Below are positions 1 to 9,183 of a DNA stretch of 64,000 bases, piece by piece (positions within the stretch are counted from its first letter, which is position 1; each line of letters opens with the position of its first letter). Under the pieces are notes generated by a model, which was not told the DNA's origin, ran no database searches, and worked only from the letters and a program-made list of their open reading frames with translations. The stretch is from Woeseiaceae bacterium. Lineage in GTDB: Bacteria; Pseudomonadota; Gammaproteobacteria; Steroidobacterales; Woeseiaceae. A program made the translations under genes and the position numbers. The DNA lies in the NCBI GenBank assembly GCA_021773115.1, contig JAJFKS010000028.1, forward strand, positions 124,001 to 188,000, written 5' to 3'.

Positions 1-30
1 TTAAAACGATTGACATTGTCGTTGATCATT

Positions 31-56
31 TCGTTTACGTGTTGTTATGTAAACGA
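31..56. repeat. Short inverted repeat at window edge
   Basis: TCGTTTAC at 31-38 is repeated inverted as GTAAACGA at 49-56 with a 10-nt spacer. It lies just beyond the 3' end of the minus-strand gene at 111-767. There is no T-run on either side, so it is as likely an operator for a gene left of the window as a terminator. Nothing else is recognisable in the first 110 bases. Confidence 0.3.
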
Positions 57-110
57 GTATGCACGAACGAAATTCGCCCGCTACGTGTCCTTAACATAAT
101 AAGAAAATCC

Positions 111-767
111 TCACTGCCTCCAGGCTCCGACCGCAATTCTCGCTTGTTCGTTCAACGGTCTTGCTACAAGCGATGTGCGACTCAAAGTGACTTCGAATTG
201 AGCGCCATCGGCCATCGGCAAATAGGTTGCCGAACCGTAGTACGCATCGACGCCGGGCATCAAAACCGGAAACTTCCGCGCAACGCGCCAGACATCCAGT
301 GGCAGTTCGTCAGACAGCGCGTGCACTGTGCGCACCTGGGTCCGTTCATCATCGATATTGGAGTAGCGGCCGCTGAGTCGATCCAGCTGGTAGATTGGAT
401 CGAGTCCCAGCAGCGTCGCGGGCGGTTTCCAGTTGATGACGCGCGCGTCCATTTGCCATTCGTCGCCGCGCAAGGTCAGCAGCCGATCGGTCTTGCCATC
501 AATCATGACGCGTGCGGTGTACTCGCCGGGTGCTATCAATGAAAACTCGATGCGACTCACCAGCGTTTCATCGACGAGGCGACCGTAGCCGTAATAACTG
601 AACGCGAGCAGGATACTGGCGCTGCCGACTGCACCGGATACGACGCCACCTGCGAGCGAGCGTGTGGCACGGACGGGTCGTCGCCGACGTGCGTGGCGCA
701 GCATCGAAAACAGGAAGTACAGCGCGATGATCGTGAAGACAGCGCTGGCCGCCAGCAGCAGGTTCAT
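111..767 (-). CDS. Two-TM membrane protein of unknown function
   Basis: A 218-residue protein with two predicted membrane segments (about residues 3-22 and 40-62), separated by an Arg-rich cytoplasmic loop (HARRRRPVRATR). A soluble, probably periplasmic domain of about 150 residues follows. I do not recognise a catalytic motif. Similar two-TM proteins are often labelled cation/multidrug efflux pump in databases, but nothing here looks like a transporter core, so I would not adopt that function. The start ATG at 765-767 has a GGAG ribosome-binding site a few bases upstream. It lies 20 bp downstream of ettA on the same strand and may be co-transcribed with it. Confidence 0.75.
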   Translation of the reverse strand: MNLLLAASAVFTIIALYFLFSMLRHARRRRPVRATRSLAGGVVSGAVGSASILLAFSYYGYGRLVDETLVSRIEFSLIAPGEYTARVMIDGKTDRLLTLRGDEWQMDARVINWKPPATLLGLDPIYQLDRLSGRYSNIDDERTQVRTVHALSDELPLDVWRVARKFPVLMPGVDAYYGSATYLPMADGAQFEVTLSRTSLVARPLNEQARIAVGAWRQ

Positions 768-787
768 CGTATGTTCTCCGGTTAGGC

Positions 788-2461
788 TTAAGCGTCCAGT
801 CTCTTATACTTGATTCGATGCGGGTTTGCCGCATCGGCGCCAAGGCGACGTTTGCGGTCCGCTTCATAGTCCGCGTAGTTGCCTGCAAACCATACGACTT
901 CGCTGTTGCCCTCAAACGCCAGGATGTGGGTCGCAATGCGATCGAGGAACCATCGATCATGCGAGATAACGATGGCCGAGCCGGGGAATTCCAGCAGCGC
1001 CTCTTCCAGTGCACGCAAGGTTTCGACATCGAGGTCATTGGTTGGCTCATCAAGCAGCAACAGGTTGCCGCCGGCGCGCAGCATCTTGGCCAGGTGCACG
1101 CGATTGCGTTCACCACCCGATAGCAGGCCGATTTTCTTTTGCTGGTCCTGCCCGCGAAAGTTAAACCGCCCGACGTAGGCACGCGACGAGGTTTCATAAT
1201 TACCGACCTGGATCAGATCCAGTCCATCGGAGATTTCCTCCCAGACCGTCTTGTCATCGTTCAGGCTGTCGCGTGATTGATCAACGCTGGCGAGTTGTAC
1301 CGTATCGCCGAGGCGCAGTTTTCCAGCATCCGGCTTTTCTTCGCCCGTAATCATGCGGAACATCGTCGTTTTACCGGCACCGTTCGGCCCAATGACGCCG
1401 ACAATGCCGCCCGGCGGTAGCTGAAAGCTCAATCCATCGATCAACAGCTTTTCACCAAAGCCCTTTTTGAGGTCATTAACTTCGAGAACAACATCGCCCA
1501 ATCGCGGTCCGGGCGGAATGTAAATCTCGTTGGTTTCGTTGCGTTTTTGATATTGGGCGGAGGAAATCTCGTCGAACTGGCGTAGTCGGGCTTTCGATTT
1601 TGCCTGGCGGCCCTTCGGATTGCTGCGTACCCATTCAAGCTCGGAGGCCATCGCTTTCTGGCGCGCCTTTTCCGACGCATCTTCGTTTTTCAGGCGATCC
1701 TCTTTTTGTTCAAGCCAGGAAGAATAATTACCTTCCCAGGGAATGCCGTGGCCACGGTCCAGCTCCAGGATCCAGCCAGCGACGTTGTCGAGGAAGTAGC
1801 GATCATGCGTAACCGCAATGACGGTGCTCGGGTACTCGTCCAGGAAGCGCTCGAGCCAGGCCACGGACTCTGCATCCAGATGGTTGGTGGGTTCGTCCAG
1901 CAACAGCATGTCTGGCTGCGATAGCAGTAAGCGACACAGGGCCACTCGCCGTCGTTCGCCTCCCGAAAGCCTGGTGACATCGGCATCCCAAGGCGGTAAA
2001 CGCAGCGCATCGGCCGCGACTTCCAGCTTGCGGTCGACCTCCCAGCCGCCTGCGGCTTCAATGGCGTCCTGCAGTTTGCCTTGTTCTTCCAGCAACGCAT
2101 TCATTTCGTCGTCGTCCATCGGCTCGGCAAATTTGTTGCTGATCTCGTTGAAGCGATTCAAGAGTTCGATCGTTTCTCCGAGTCCCTCCTCAACATTGCC
2201 GCGCACATCCTTGTTCGGATCGAGTTCGGGTTCCTGCGGGAGGTAGCCAATATTAATGCCAGGTTGTGGTCGCGCTTCGCCGTCAATCTCGGTATCCAGA
2301 CCGGCCATGATGCGCAATAAGGTTGATTTACCCGAGCCATTTAGCCCCAGAACGCCGATTTTCGCGCCCGGAAAAAAGGACAGGGAAATGTCGCGCAGGA
2401 TGTACCGTTTGGGGGGCACAACCTTCGCAACGCGATTCATTGTGTAGATGTATTGAGCCAT
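788..2461 (-). CDS. ettA: Energy-dependent translational throttle protein EttA
   Basis: ABC-F ATPase of 557 residues that binds the ribosomal E site and gates entry into elongation according to ATP/ADP ratio. Two ABC cassettes are visible: the first with Walker [10 protein letters not shown] and signature LSGGERRRV, the second with GPNGAGKTT and [10 protein letters not shown] charged linker between them corresponds to the P-site tRNA interaction motif of the family. There are no membrane segments, as expected for ABC-F. The open frame extends upstream to 2680, but family proteins begin with the [11 protein letters not shown] sequence, so I place the start at 2461; the extra residues have no counterpart in EttA. 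It is divergent from the HDAC-family gene, with a 72-bp shared upstream region. Confidence 0.95.
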   Translation of the reverse strand: MAQYIYTMNRVAKVVPPKRYILRDISLSFFPGAKIGVLGLNGSGKSTLLRIMAGLDTEIDGEARPQPGINIGYLPQEPELDPNKDVRGNVEEGLGETIELLNRFNEISNKFAEPMDDDEMNALLEEQGKLQDAIEAAGGWEVDRKLEVAADALRLPPWDADVTRLSGGERRRVALCRLLLSQPDMLLLDEPTNHLDAESVAWLERFLDEYPSTVIAVTHDRYFLDNVAGWILELDRGHGIPWEGNYSSWLEQKEDRLKNEDASEKARQKAMASELEWVRSNPKGRQAKSKARLRQFDEISSAQYQKRNETNEIYIPPGPRLGDVVLEVNDLKKGFGEKLLIDGLSFQLPPGGIVGVIGPNGAGKTTMFRMITGEEKPDAGKLRLGDTVQLASVDQSRDSLNDDKTVWEEISDGLDLIQVGNYETSSRAYVGRFNFRGQDQQKKIGLLSGGERNRVHLAKMLRAGGNLLLLDEPTNDLDVETLRALEEALLEFPGSAIVISHDRWFLDRIATHILAFEGNSEVVWFAGNYADYEADRKRRLGADAANPHRIKYKRLDA

Positions 2462-2533
2462 GGTCCGACCGATAGTTATGAAGCGCGCATTATCCGGTAT
2501 GCTGCAACGCATTAAAACAGCCATAAGACGTCC

Positions 2534-3484
2534 ATGAGCGACACCGTGCTTGTTTACCGGGGAAAAGAGATCGCGGCTTACGGCTTCGGCGATCCGCATC
2601 CGTTCGGCACCGATCGCCACGATGTGTTTCACACGGAACTCGACCAGGCTGGATTGTCGGCGGGCGTAAGCTACGGCCACCCACGTCCCGCACTGGTCGA
2701 CGAGCTGGCTTTATTCCACACCGCTGAATACATCGACAAAGTGTCACGGCTATCGGCCGAAGGCACTGGCTTCCTCGACGAAGGCGATACACCTGCAATG
2801 CCCGGTATCTACGATTCGGCGTCCGCCGTCGTTGGCGCCGTGCTCTGTGCCGTTGATGAGGTGATGCACGGTAATCACAAACGGGCTTTCGTACCAATCG
2901 CCGGTCTGCATCACGCCGGGCGTGATCATGCAGCGGGATTTTGCGTATTTAACGACTGCGGTGTGGCCGCTGAATACCTGCGCAAGCAATTTGGCGTCCA
3001 GCGCATTGCGTACGTTGATATCGATGCGCATCACGGTGATGGGATGTTCTATGGCTTCGAAGAAGACCCCGACCTGATATTTGCGGACATCCACGAGGAC
3101 GGGCGTTACCTGTATCCCGGTACCGGCGCCGCCGAAGAAACGGGAATCGGCCGGGCCAAAGGCACAAAACTCAATATTCCCCTCGCGCCAGGCGCGGACG
3201 ATAGCGATTTTCACCAGGCCTGGAGCCAGGTCGAAGCCTTTTTGGAGGCGGCGAAACCGGAGTTCATACTGATGCAATGTGGCGCGGACAGCCTTGAGGG
3301 TGACCCGATAACGCATCTGTGCTGGACGGAAGAGGCGCATGCCTTCGCGGCCGCTGCGCTATGTCGGCTGGCCGACAAGCACTGCCAGGGGCGCATCATC
3401 GGCACGGGTGGCGGTGGCTACAATCGCCACAACCTCGCACGTGCCTGGACGCGCGTCGTGCAATCCTTCGTGGAAACCCGCTAG
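2534..3484 (+). CDS. Histone deacetylase family (arginase fold) hydrolase
   Basis: A 316-residue class II HDAC-like deacetylase, relative of acetoin utilization protein AcuC and acetylpolyamine amidohydrolases. Motifs seen: tandem active-site histidines (LHHAGRDH), the zinc-binding DIDAHHGDG motif, a third zinc ligand in [11 protein letters not shown], and the GGGGYN segment carrying the transition-state tyrosine. The length is normal for bacterial single-domain members. The substrate (acetyl-lysine, acetylpolyamine or another amide) cannot be read from sequence. It is cytoplasmic, with no signal peptide. glyA follows after 47 bp on the same strand. It is divergent from ettA. Confidence 0.88.
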   Translation: MSDTVLVYRGKEIAAYGFGDPHPFGTDRHDVFHTELDQAGLSAGVSYGHPRPALVDELALFHTAEYIDKVSRLSAEGTGFLDEGDTPAMPGIYDSASAVVGAVLCAVDEVMHGNHKRAFVPIAGLHHAGRDHAAGFCVFNDCGVAAEYLRKQFGVQRIAYVDIDAHHGDGMFYGFEEDPDLIFADIHEDGRYLYPGTGAAEETGIGRAKGTKLNIPLAPGADDSDFHQAWSQVEAFLEAAKPEFILMQCGADSLEGDPITHLCWTEEAHAFAAAALCRLADKHCQGRIIGTGGGGYNRHNLARAWTRVVQSFVETR

Positions 3485-3531
3485 AACCACAGGTAATATC
3501 GCCGTCTTTTCTGCCCATCTGCGGAGTTTCC

Positions 3532-4785
3532 ATGTTCGATACCACCACGACGCTCGAGTCCTATGACCCTGACGTAGCCAAAGCCATTGCCCTGGAAGGA
3601 AAGCGCCAGGAGCAGCACATTGAGCTCATCGCATCGGAAAACTACGCCAGTCCGCGCGTGATGGCGGCACAGGGCTCGAAACTGACCAATAAATACGCGG
3701 AAGGCTATCCGGGCAAGCGCTATTACGGCGGTTGTGAGTTCGTCGATGTTGTCGAGGCACTGGCCATCGAGCGCGCGAAGCTGTTATTCGCTGCTGATTA
3801 CGCCAATGTTCAGCCGCACTCGGGTTCGCAGGCAAATGCCGCTGTGTATCACGCATTGATCAATCCGGGCGACACGATTCTTGGCATGAGTCTTAGCGAT
3901 GGCGGCCACCTGACTCACGGTTCGAAAGTGAATTTCTCGGGCAAGTTGTTCAATGCCGTGCAATACGGAATCGACAGTGAAACCGGACTGATCAACTACG
4001 ACAACATTCAGGCAATGGCTAATGAGCATAAGCCGAAGATGATAGTCGCCGGTTTTTCAGCGTATTCGCAGGTAATGGACTGGGCCCGGTTTCGGCAAAT
4101 CGCTGACAGCGTCGGCGCCTACCTGTTTGTCGATATGGCGCACGTCGCGGGGCTGGTGGCAACGGGTCACTACCCGAGCCCGATGCCGTACGCCGATGTG
4201 TGCACGACGACCACCCACAAGACCCTGCGCGGACCACGGGGTGGCTTAATTCTCGCGCGTGCCAACGACGAGCTGACGAAGAAATTCAATTCACTGGTGT
4301 TCCCCGGGACGCAGGGCGGACCGCTGATGCATGTCATCGCGGCGAAAGCGGTTGCGTTGAAAGAAGCGCTGGAACCGGAATTCAAGGTCTACCAGGGCCG
4401 GGTTTGCGAAAACGCGAAGGTCATGGCGCAGGTTCTTGCGGATCGCGGCTACCCGATTGTTTCAGGCGGTACCGAAAACCACCTGATGCTGGTCAGCCTT
4501 ATTGACCGTGGTATCACCGGTAAGGCGGCAGATGCGTCATTGGGTCGCGCCTACATCACCGTTAACAAGAACTCGGTACCCAATGATCCGCAGTCGCCAT
4601 TTGTTACCAGCGGCCTGCGCCTGGGCACGCCCGCCATTACAACGCGTGGCTTCGGCGTCGATGAGACCCGCCAGCTGACCGGATGGATTGCGGATATACT
4701 CGATGACGTTGATAACGAGGAAATCATCGATCGCGTCCGCGGACAGGTGCTGGAACTTTGCAAACGGTTCCCGGTATACGACTGA
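3532..4785 (+). CDS. glyA: Serine hydroxymethyltransferase
   Basis: PLP enzyme of 417 residues interconverting serine and glycine with tetrahydrofolate; main source of one-carbon units. Family signatures are intact: [11 protein letters not shown] near the N-terminus, the [15 protein letters not shown] segment, and the PLP-lysine motif [14 protein letters not shown]. An in-frame extension runs back to 3319 inside the preceding gene, but the family N-terminus matches the ATG at 3532, preceded by GGAG. It sits 21 bp upstream of nrdR, the usual head of the nrdR-rib-nusB operon in this class, so co-transcription is likely. Confidence 0.97.
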   Translation: MFDTTTTLESYDPDVAKAIALEGKRQEQHIELIASENYASPRVMAAQGSKLTNKYAEGYPGKRYYGGCEFVDVVEALAIERAKLLFAADYANVQPHSGSQANAAVYHALINPGDTILGMSLSDGGHLTHGSKVNFSGKLFNAVQYGIDSETGLINYDNIQAMANEHKPKMIVAGFSAYSQVMDWARFRQIADSVGAYLFVDMAHVAGLVATGHYPSPMPYADVCTTTTHKTLRGPRGGLILARANDELTKKFNSLVFPGTQGGPLMHVIAAKAVALKEALEPEFKVYQGRVCENAKVMAQVLADRGYPIVSGGTENHLMLVSLIDRGITGKAADASLGRAYITVNKNSVPNDPQSPFVTSGLRLGTPAITTRGFGVDETRQLTGWIADILDDVDNEEIIDRVRGQVLELCKRFPVYD

Positions 4786-4806
4786 CGGCCCGGTCGGCCA
4801 AGACAT

Positions 4807-5328
4807 ATGCATTGTCCGTTCTGCGCCAACGAGGAAACCAAGGTCATCGACTCGCGACTTGCGGGTGACGGGCGTCAGATTCGCAGGCGGCGGCAATGCC
4901 TTGCCTGTAACGAACGATTCACGACCTTCGAGACGGCCGAGCTGGTCATGCCGCGGCTGATCAAAACCGACAATTCCCGGCAACCGTTTGACGAGGCCAA
5001 GCTCCGCTACAGTATGGTTCGAGCGCTGGAAAAACGGCCAGTGCCGAGTGACGAACTCGAGCAATCCATCGGCCGTCTGATTCATAAACTGCGGACGATG
5101 GGCGAGCGCGAAGTGCCGTCACGGCTGGTTGGCGAACTGGTCATGGAAGAACTGCACGAACTGGACGAAGTGGCGTACGTGCGATTTGCATCCGTGTACC
5201 GTCGTTTTCAGGACATCACGGAATTCGAAGACGAAATCAAGCGCCTGCAAAAGATTTCAGAAACGGCAGCCAGCCGCGAGCAGATGTCCTTGTTGCCCGA
5301 GCTGCTTGGCAAGAAAGACCTGACGTAA
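4807..5328 (+). CDS. nrdR: Transcriptional repressor NrdR
   Basis: Repressor of ribonucleotide reductase genes, 173 residues. The N-terminal zinc ribbon is visible as [13 protein letters not shown] and a second Cys pair in QCLACNERF, followed by an ATP-cone domain (about residues 48-138) that senses ATP/dATP. The C-terminal tail is somewhat longer than in E. coli NrdR. No reductase genes are in the window, so its targets lie elsewhere. It is five bases from ribD, in the conserved glyA-nrdR-rib order. Confidence 0.96.
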   Translation: MHCPFCANEETKVIDSRLAGDGRQIRRRRQCLACNERFTTFETAELVMPRLIKTDNSRQPFDEAKLRYSMVRALEKRPVPSDELEQSIGRLIHKLRTMGEREVPSRLVGELVMEELHELDEVAYVRFASVYRRFQDITEFEDEIKRLQKISETAASREQMSLLPELLGKKDLT

Positions 5329-5333
5329 AACCA

Positions 5334-6440
5334 ATGTCCGAATTCTCTGAAAAAGATTGCGCGTATATGGCGCGTGCATTGCGGCTTGCCGAACGCGGCC
5401 GCCTGACCGCACATCCGAATCCAGTCGTTGGCTGTGTTTTGGTTAACAACGACGAGATTGTCGGAGAAGGCTGGCACGAACGAACGGGCGAGGCCCATGC
5501 TGAAGTCAACGCGCTGCAATCCGCTGGCAAAAAGGCCCGGGGCGCGACCGCTTATGTGACGCTCGAGCCTTGCGCACATCATGGCAAGACACCGCCTTGT
5601 ACCGATGCGCTGATTGACGCCGGCATTGGCAAGCTGATCGCGGCGATGGTGGATCCGAATTCACAGGTTGCCGGGAGCGGTTTCAAGAGGTTGGTACAAG
5701 CCGGAATCGACGTACGGCAGGGACTGATGCAGGACGTGGCGACCAATCTGAACTGCGGTTTCTTGAAGCGAGTCACCAAAGGTCGACCCTACGTGCGCTT
5801 GAAAATTGCGTGCAGTATCGACGGCGCGATTGCGATGGCAAGCGGTGAAAGCCAGTGGATTACCGGACCTGAAGCTCGCAGCGACGTGCAGCGCCTGCGC
5901 GCGCGATCCGGCGCCATTCTGACCGGTATCGGCACGGTACTCGCCGACGATCCGTCGCTGAATGTCCGTGATAAACAGATTACGAGCCGTAGCCGGCAGC
6001 CATTGCGCGTTGTGCTCGACAGCGGGTTGCGTATGCCGCAGTCGGCAAGAATGCTGTCTTTGCCGGGCGCTACGCTAATTTGCTGCGTTGGCAAGCGTGC
6101 ATCAGGCGATTTCGGGAGTTCCAACACTGAGGTCATGTCGTTCCCGGATGTCGACGGCCGGGTCAATGTTGATACCGTGCTGGAGGAGCTCGCGAACCGT
6201 AGTGTGAATGAGGTTCTGGTGGAGGCCGGTCCCAAACTGCTCGGCAATATGCTGGACCGGAGCCTGGTCGACGAACTTGTGATTTACCAAGCACCCCATA
6301 TCATGGGGAACCAGACGCGCGGTTTTGTGGAAACGCCGGGCTGGACCTCGCTAACAGATCGTCGTGAGTTACAATTCGTCGATGTGCGCCGTATCGGTCG
6401 CGACACAAGAATGACTGCCACGCTGAAAAGCCCGGATTGA
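5334..6440 (+). CDS. ribD: Bifunctional diaminohydroxyphosphoribosylaminopyrimidine deaminase / reductase
   Basis: Carries out two consecutive steps of riboflavin synthesis: deamination and then reduction of the pyrimidine intermediate. At 368 residues it has both domains. The N-terminal zinc deaminase shows HAEVNAL and PCAHHGKTPPC; the C-terminal NADPH-dependent reductase starts near residue 150 (RPYVRLKIACSIDG). Both catalytic halves look intact. It is tightly packed between nrdR and ribE in the operon. Confidence 0.96.
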   Translation: MSEFSEKDCAYMARALRLAERGRLTAHPNPVVGCVLVNNDEIVGEGWHERTGEAHAEVNALQSAGKKARGATAYVTLEPCAHHGKTPPCTDALIDAGIGKLIAAMVDPNSQVAGSGFKRLVQAGIDVRQGLMQDVATNLNCGFLKRVTKGRPYVRLKIACSIDGAIAMASGESQWITGPEARSDVQRLRARSGAILTGIGTVLADDPSLNVRDKQITSRSRQPLRVVLDSGLRMPQSARMLSLPGATLICCVGKRASGDFGSSNTEVMSFPDVDGRVNVDTVLEELANRSVNEVLVEAGPKLLGNMLDRSLVDELVIYQAPHIMGNQTRGFVETPGWTSLTDRRELQFVDVRRIGRDTRMTATLKSPD

Positions 6441-6449
6441 ATCGAATCA

Positions 6450-7088
6450 ATGTTCACAGGAATCATCAAAGCGAAGGGAATCGTTACTGCGATCAAACGG
6501 CAGGGTGGCGATGTGCGCCTGACGGTCCGTTCGGCGGATCTACCCTGGAGCGATTACAAACTCGGTGACAGCATCGCCGTCAACGGTGTTTGCCTGACGG
6601 CGGTCGAGTTTCATGCCGATGGCTTCGACACCGATGTCTCGATTGAGACCCTGGACGTTACGTCACTGGGACAGCTGAAAAGCGGCTCAGACGTCAATCT
6701 TGAGCCAGCGCTGAGCCTTGGCGAGCGACTGGGTGGGCACCTTGTCAGCGGTCACGTCGATTGCATTGGCATTGTTAAGTCACGCGCGGCCGATGCGCGC
6801 TCGATTCGTCTCTCGATTGAAATTCCGGCCGAGTATTCGCGCTATGTTGCGAAGAAGGGCTCCGTTTGCGTTGATGGCGTCAGTCTTACCATTAACGAAG
6901 TATCGGGAAACTGTTTCGAATTGAATATCATTCCACATACTGCAGCTGTCACGATAATCGACGACTATGCTGTCGGTACCCAGGTCAACGTCGAAGTGGA
7001 TTTGCTGGCGCGTTATATCGAGCGGCTAATCAGCAAGGACGGCGACGGCATTTCTCTTGAACTATTAAAGGCGCATGGCTATGCCTGA
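6450..7088 (+). CDS. ribE: Riboflavin synthase, alpha subunit
   Basis: Dismutates two 6,7-dimethyl-8-ribityllumazines to riboflavin. The 212-residue protein begins with the signature MFTGII and is an internal duplication of two lumazine-binding beta-barrel domains: the repeated GDSIAVNGVCLT and GSVCVDGVSLTIN segments mark each half. The stop overlaps the start of the downstream ribB-type gene by 14 bp (8 bp if the second ATG is used), implying translational coupling. No FMN riboswitch was seen upstream of any rib gene here. Confidence 0.96.
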   Translation: MFTGIIKAKGIVTAIKRQGGDVRLTVRSADLPWSDYKLGDSIAVNGVCLTAVEFHADGFDTDVSIETLDVTSLGQLKSGSDVNLEPALSLGERLGGHLVSGHVDCIGIVKSRAADARSIRLSIEIPAEYSRYVAKKGSVCVDGVSLTINEVSGNCFELNIIPHTAAVTIIDDYAVGTQVNVEVDLLARYIERLISKDGDGISLELLKAHGYA

Positions 7089-8226
7089 TAACACAACGAT
7101 CCACCCAAGCGCGGTCAATAATCCATTTGCCGGCATCGAGGAGATTATTGCCGATATCAAAGCGGGCAAGATGGTCATCATGGTCGATGACGAGAACCGC
7201 GAGAACGAAGGCGATCTCATCATGGCGGCGGAAAAAGTTCGCCCGGAAGACATCAATTACATGGCGACGCATGGCCGCGGGCTGGTTTGCCTCACCTTGT
7301 CGCGCGAGCGCTGCGAGCAATTGCGATTGCCGCTCATGGTCCGTGACACTGATCAGCACCACGCAACCAATTTTACCATTTCGATTGAGGCGGCCGAAGG
7401 CATTACCACCGGCATTTCCGCACACGATCGTGCCCGTACGATCCAGGCCGCGGTTGCATCGGGCGCCAAACCGGATCATCTGAGCCAGCCAGGGCATATC
7501 TTTCCGGTAATGGCGCAGCCCGGCGGTGTGTTGACGCGTGCCGGTCACACCGAAGCCGGTTGTGACCTCGCAAGACTCGCGGGACTTGAGCCAGCAGCCG
7601 CCATCGTCGAGATACTGAAAGAGGATGGCAGCATGGCGCGCCGGCCTGATCTTGAGGTTTTTGCGAAACGTCATGACATCAGGATTGGCACTATCGCAGA
7701 CCTGATTCGCTATCGCCTCGACACTGAACGCAACGTGGAACGTATTGCGAAGGAGTCGGTCCGGACGGCACACGGTGACTTCGATCTGGTTTGCTATGAC
7801 GATCGTGTCAATCGCGCCGTGCATGTCGCATTGGTTAAGGGCGACCTTTCGACGGTCGAATCGCCGCTGGTGCGCGTGCATTTGCAGGACACGCTCGGCG
7901 ACGTCATTGGCGTCAACAGTCCGTCTTTGGGTTGGCCGATCAGCAGTGCTATCAAGCGCATCGCTGAAGAAGGCGTCGGCGTGATCGTGTTGTTACGCGA
8001 TCAGGAAACGTCGAGAAATTTCATGGATGCGGTTGAGTCGCTCGGTGAGCAGCACGATGAACTCGACGAACGTCGCTCGGGTGACGAAGTCCTGCGGACC
8101 TACGGTGTCGGCGCGCAAATACTGCGCGACCTCGGGTTGAGCAAAATCCGTGTATTATCGGCGCCTAAACATATGTATGCGATTTCCGGATTTGATCTCG
8201 AAATCACCGGATACGTCTCAGAGTAA
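7075..8226 (+). CDS. ribB: 3,4-dihydroxy-2-butanone 4-phosphate synthase with degenerate GTP cyclohydrolase II-like domain (RibBX type)
   Basis: The N-terminal half (about residues 20-220) is a complete RibB domain: DDENRENEGDL metal/substrate motif and the HTEAGCDLARL segment. It makes the four-carbon unit for lumazine from ribulose 5-phosphate. The C-terminal half aligns with RibA, but where active GTP cyclohydrolase II has SECLTGD...LRCDCG, this protein reads LQDTLGDVIG...NSPSLG. All three zinc-binding cysteines are missing, so this half is unlikely to have cyclohydrolase activity. Such RibB-plus-inactive-RibA hybrids (ribBX) are known in Proteobacteria. A separate ribA is then expected elsewhere in the genome. 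The start could also be the ATG at 7081. Confidence 0.93.
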   Translation: MAMPDNTTIHPSAVNNPFAGIEEIIADIKAGKMVIMVDDENRENEGDLIMAAEKVRPEDINYMATHGRGLVCLTLSRERCEQLRLPLMVRDTDQHHATNFTISIEAAEGITTGISAHDRARTIQAAVASGAKPDHLSQPGHIFPVMAQPGGVLTRAGHTEAGCDLARLAGLEPAAAIVEILKEDGSMARRPDLEVFAKRHDIRIGTIADLIRYRLDTERNVERIAKESVRTAHGDFDLVCYDDRVNRAVHVALVKGDLSTVESPLVRVHLQDTLGDVIGVNSPSLGWPISSAIKRIAEEGVGVIVLLRDQETSRNFMDAVESLGEQHDELDERRSGDEVLRTYGVGAQILRDLGLSKIRVLSAPKHMYAISGFDLEITGYVSE

Positions 8227-8234
8227 ACGTAACG

Positions 8235-8708
8235 ATGGACAATATTAAGACCACAGAAGGTGATGTCATGGTTCGCGATGGACGATTCGCGATCGTTGCT
8301 TCGCGCTTCAATGAGTTCATCGTCGAGTCTCTGATCAAGGGTTCGCTGCACTGTCTCAGACAGCACGGCGCGGTCGATGGCAACATTGAAATTTTTCGCG
8401 TGCCCGGCGCATTCGAGATGCCGGTTGCGGTGGACAAAGTGGCAGCAACGCGACGATTTGACGGCATTATCGCGCTTGGCGCCGTCATCCGCGGTGGCAC
8501 GCCACATTTTGACTACGTGGCAGGTGAGTGTGTCAAAGGTGTCACAGCAGCGTCGGTCAAGCACGGCATCCCGGTCGGCAACGGCGTACTGACCGTCGAT
8601 ACGATAGAACAGGCGATTGAACGTGCCGGTACCAAAGCGGGAAACAAGGGCGAAGAAGCTACACTGGCCGTCATCGAGATGGTCAATCTATTGCGTCGCA
8701 TCGACTAA
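8235..8708 (+). CDS. ribH: 6,7-dimethyl-8-ribityllumazine synthase
   Basis: Penultimate riboflavin enzyme, condensing the RibB and RibD products. It has 157 residues, the usual length. Motifs: SRFNEFIVESL near the N-terminus, VPGAFEMP, and ALGAVIRGGTPHFDYV, which carries the catalytic histidine. It lies 8 bp after ribB and is followed by nusB after 18 bp, the typical ribH-nusB arrangement. Confidence 0.96.
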   Translation: MDNIKTTEGDVMVRDGRFAIVASRFNEFIVESLIKGSLHCLRQHGAVDGNIEIFRVPGAFEMPVAVDKVAATRRFDGIIALGAVIRGGTPHFDYVAGECVKGVTAASVKHGIPVGNGVLTVDTIEQAIERAGTKAGNKGEEATLAVIEMVNLLRRID

Positions 8709-8726
8709 AGCCAAAGGGACGGTTTG

Positions 8727-9176
8727 ATGAGCAAGGCCAGTTCAAAAGGAGCGGGCGCCCGCACGCGTGCACGCGAACTGATGGTGCAGGCGCTTTATCA
8801 GAAACAGATTGCGGGGCACGCAACGGCGGAGCTTACGGCCCAGTTCCATGAGCAGGCCGCCTACCAGCGTGTCGATAAAGAATATTTTGATGAGCTGTTT
8901 CCTGCGATCAGTAATTCGCAGCACGAAATTGAGAAAAAAATTGACGATCTGATTGATCGACCCCTGGAGCAACTGGATCCGGTGGAACTCGCAATCCTCT
9001 TGATTGGTGTCTACGAACTCGAATCCCGCCTCGATATCCCATATCGCGTCGTCATTAATGAAAGCGTCAACCTGGCCAAACGCTTCGGTTCAATTGAGGG
9101 CCACAAATACATCAATGCCTGCCTCGACGTCGCGGCGAAATCGCTACGGGAAACCGAGGTGCGAGCTCGGAGCTAG
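8727..9176 (+). CDS. nusB: Transcription antitermination factor NusB
   Basis: RNA-binding all-alpha protein that, with S10 (NusE), recognises boxA in rRNA leaders. Typical features: ARTRARELMVQALYQ at the N-terminus, IPYRVVINESVNLAKRFG in the second half. The 149-residue length is normal. The TTG at 8724 sits directly before the ATG at 8727; the ATG with AAAGGGA upstream is the better start. Co-directional with ribH and thiL. Confidence 0.95.
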   Translation: MSKASSKGAGARTRARELMVQALYQKQIAGHATAELTAQFHEQAAYQRVDKEYFDELFPAISNSQHEIEKKIDDLIDRPLEQLDPVELAILLIGVYELESRLDIPYRVVINESVNLAKRFGSIEGHKYINACLDVAAKSLRETEVRARS

Positions 9177-9183
9177 CACTTTC

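Noticed and set aside
39-542. 167-residue plus-strand open frame at the window start
   Set aside because: Opposite to the two-TM membrane protein gene, which has a signal-anchor-like start and ribosome-binding site; the plus-strand product looks random.
7030-7881. 283-residue minus-strand open frame opposite ribB
   Set aside because: Fully antisense to the conserved RibB domain; composition is that of a shadow frame.
5900-8230. FMN riboswitch for the rib genes
   Set aside because: No region upstream of ribE or ribB is free of coding sequence, and the conserved RFN motifs were not found.
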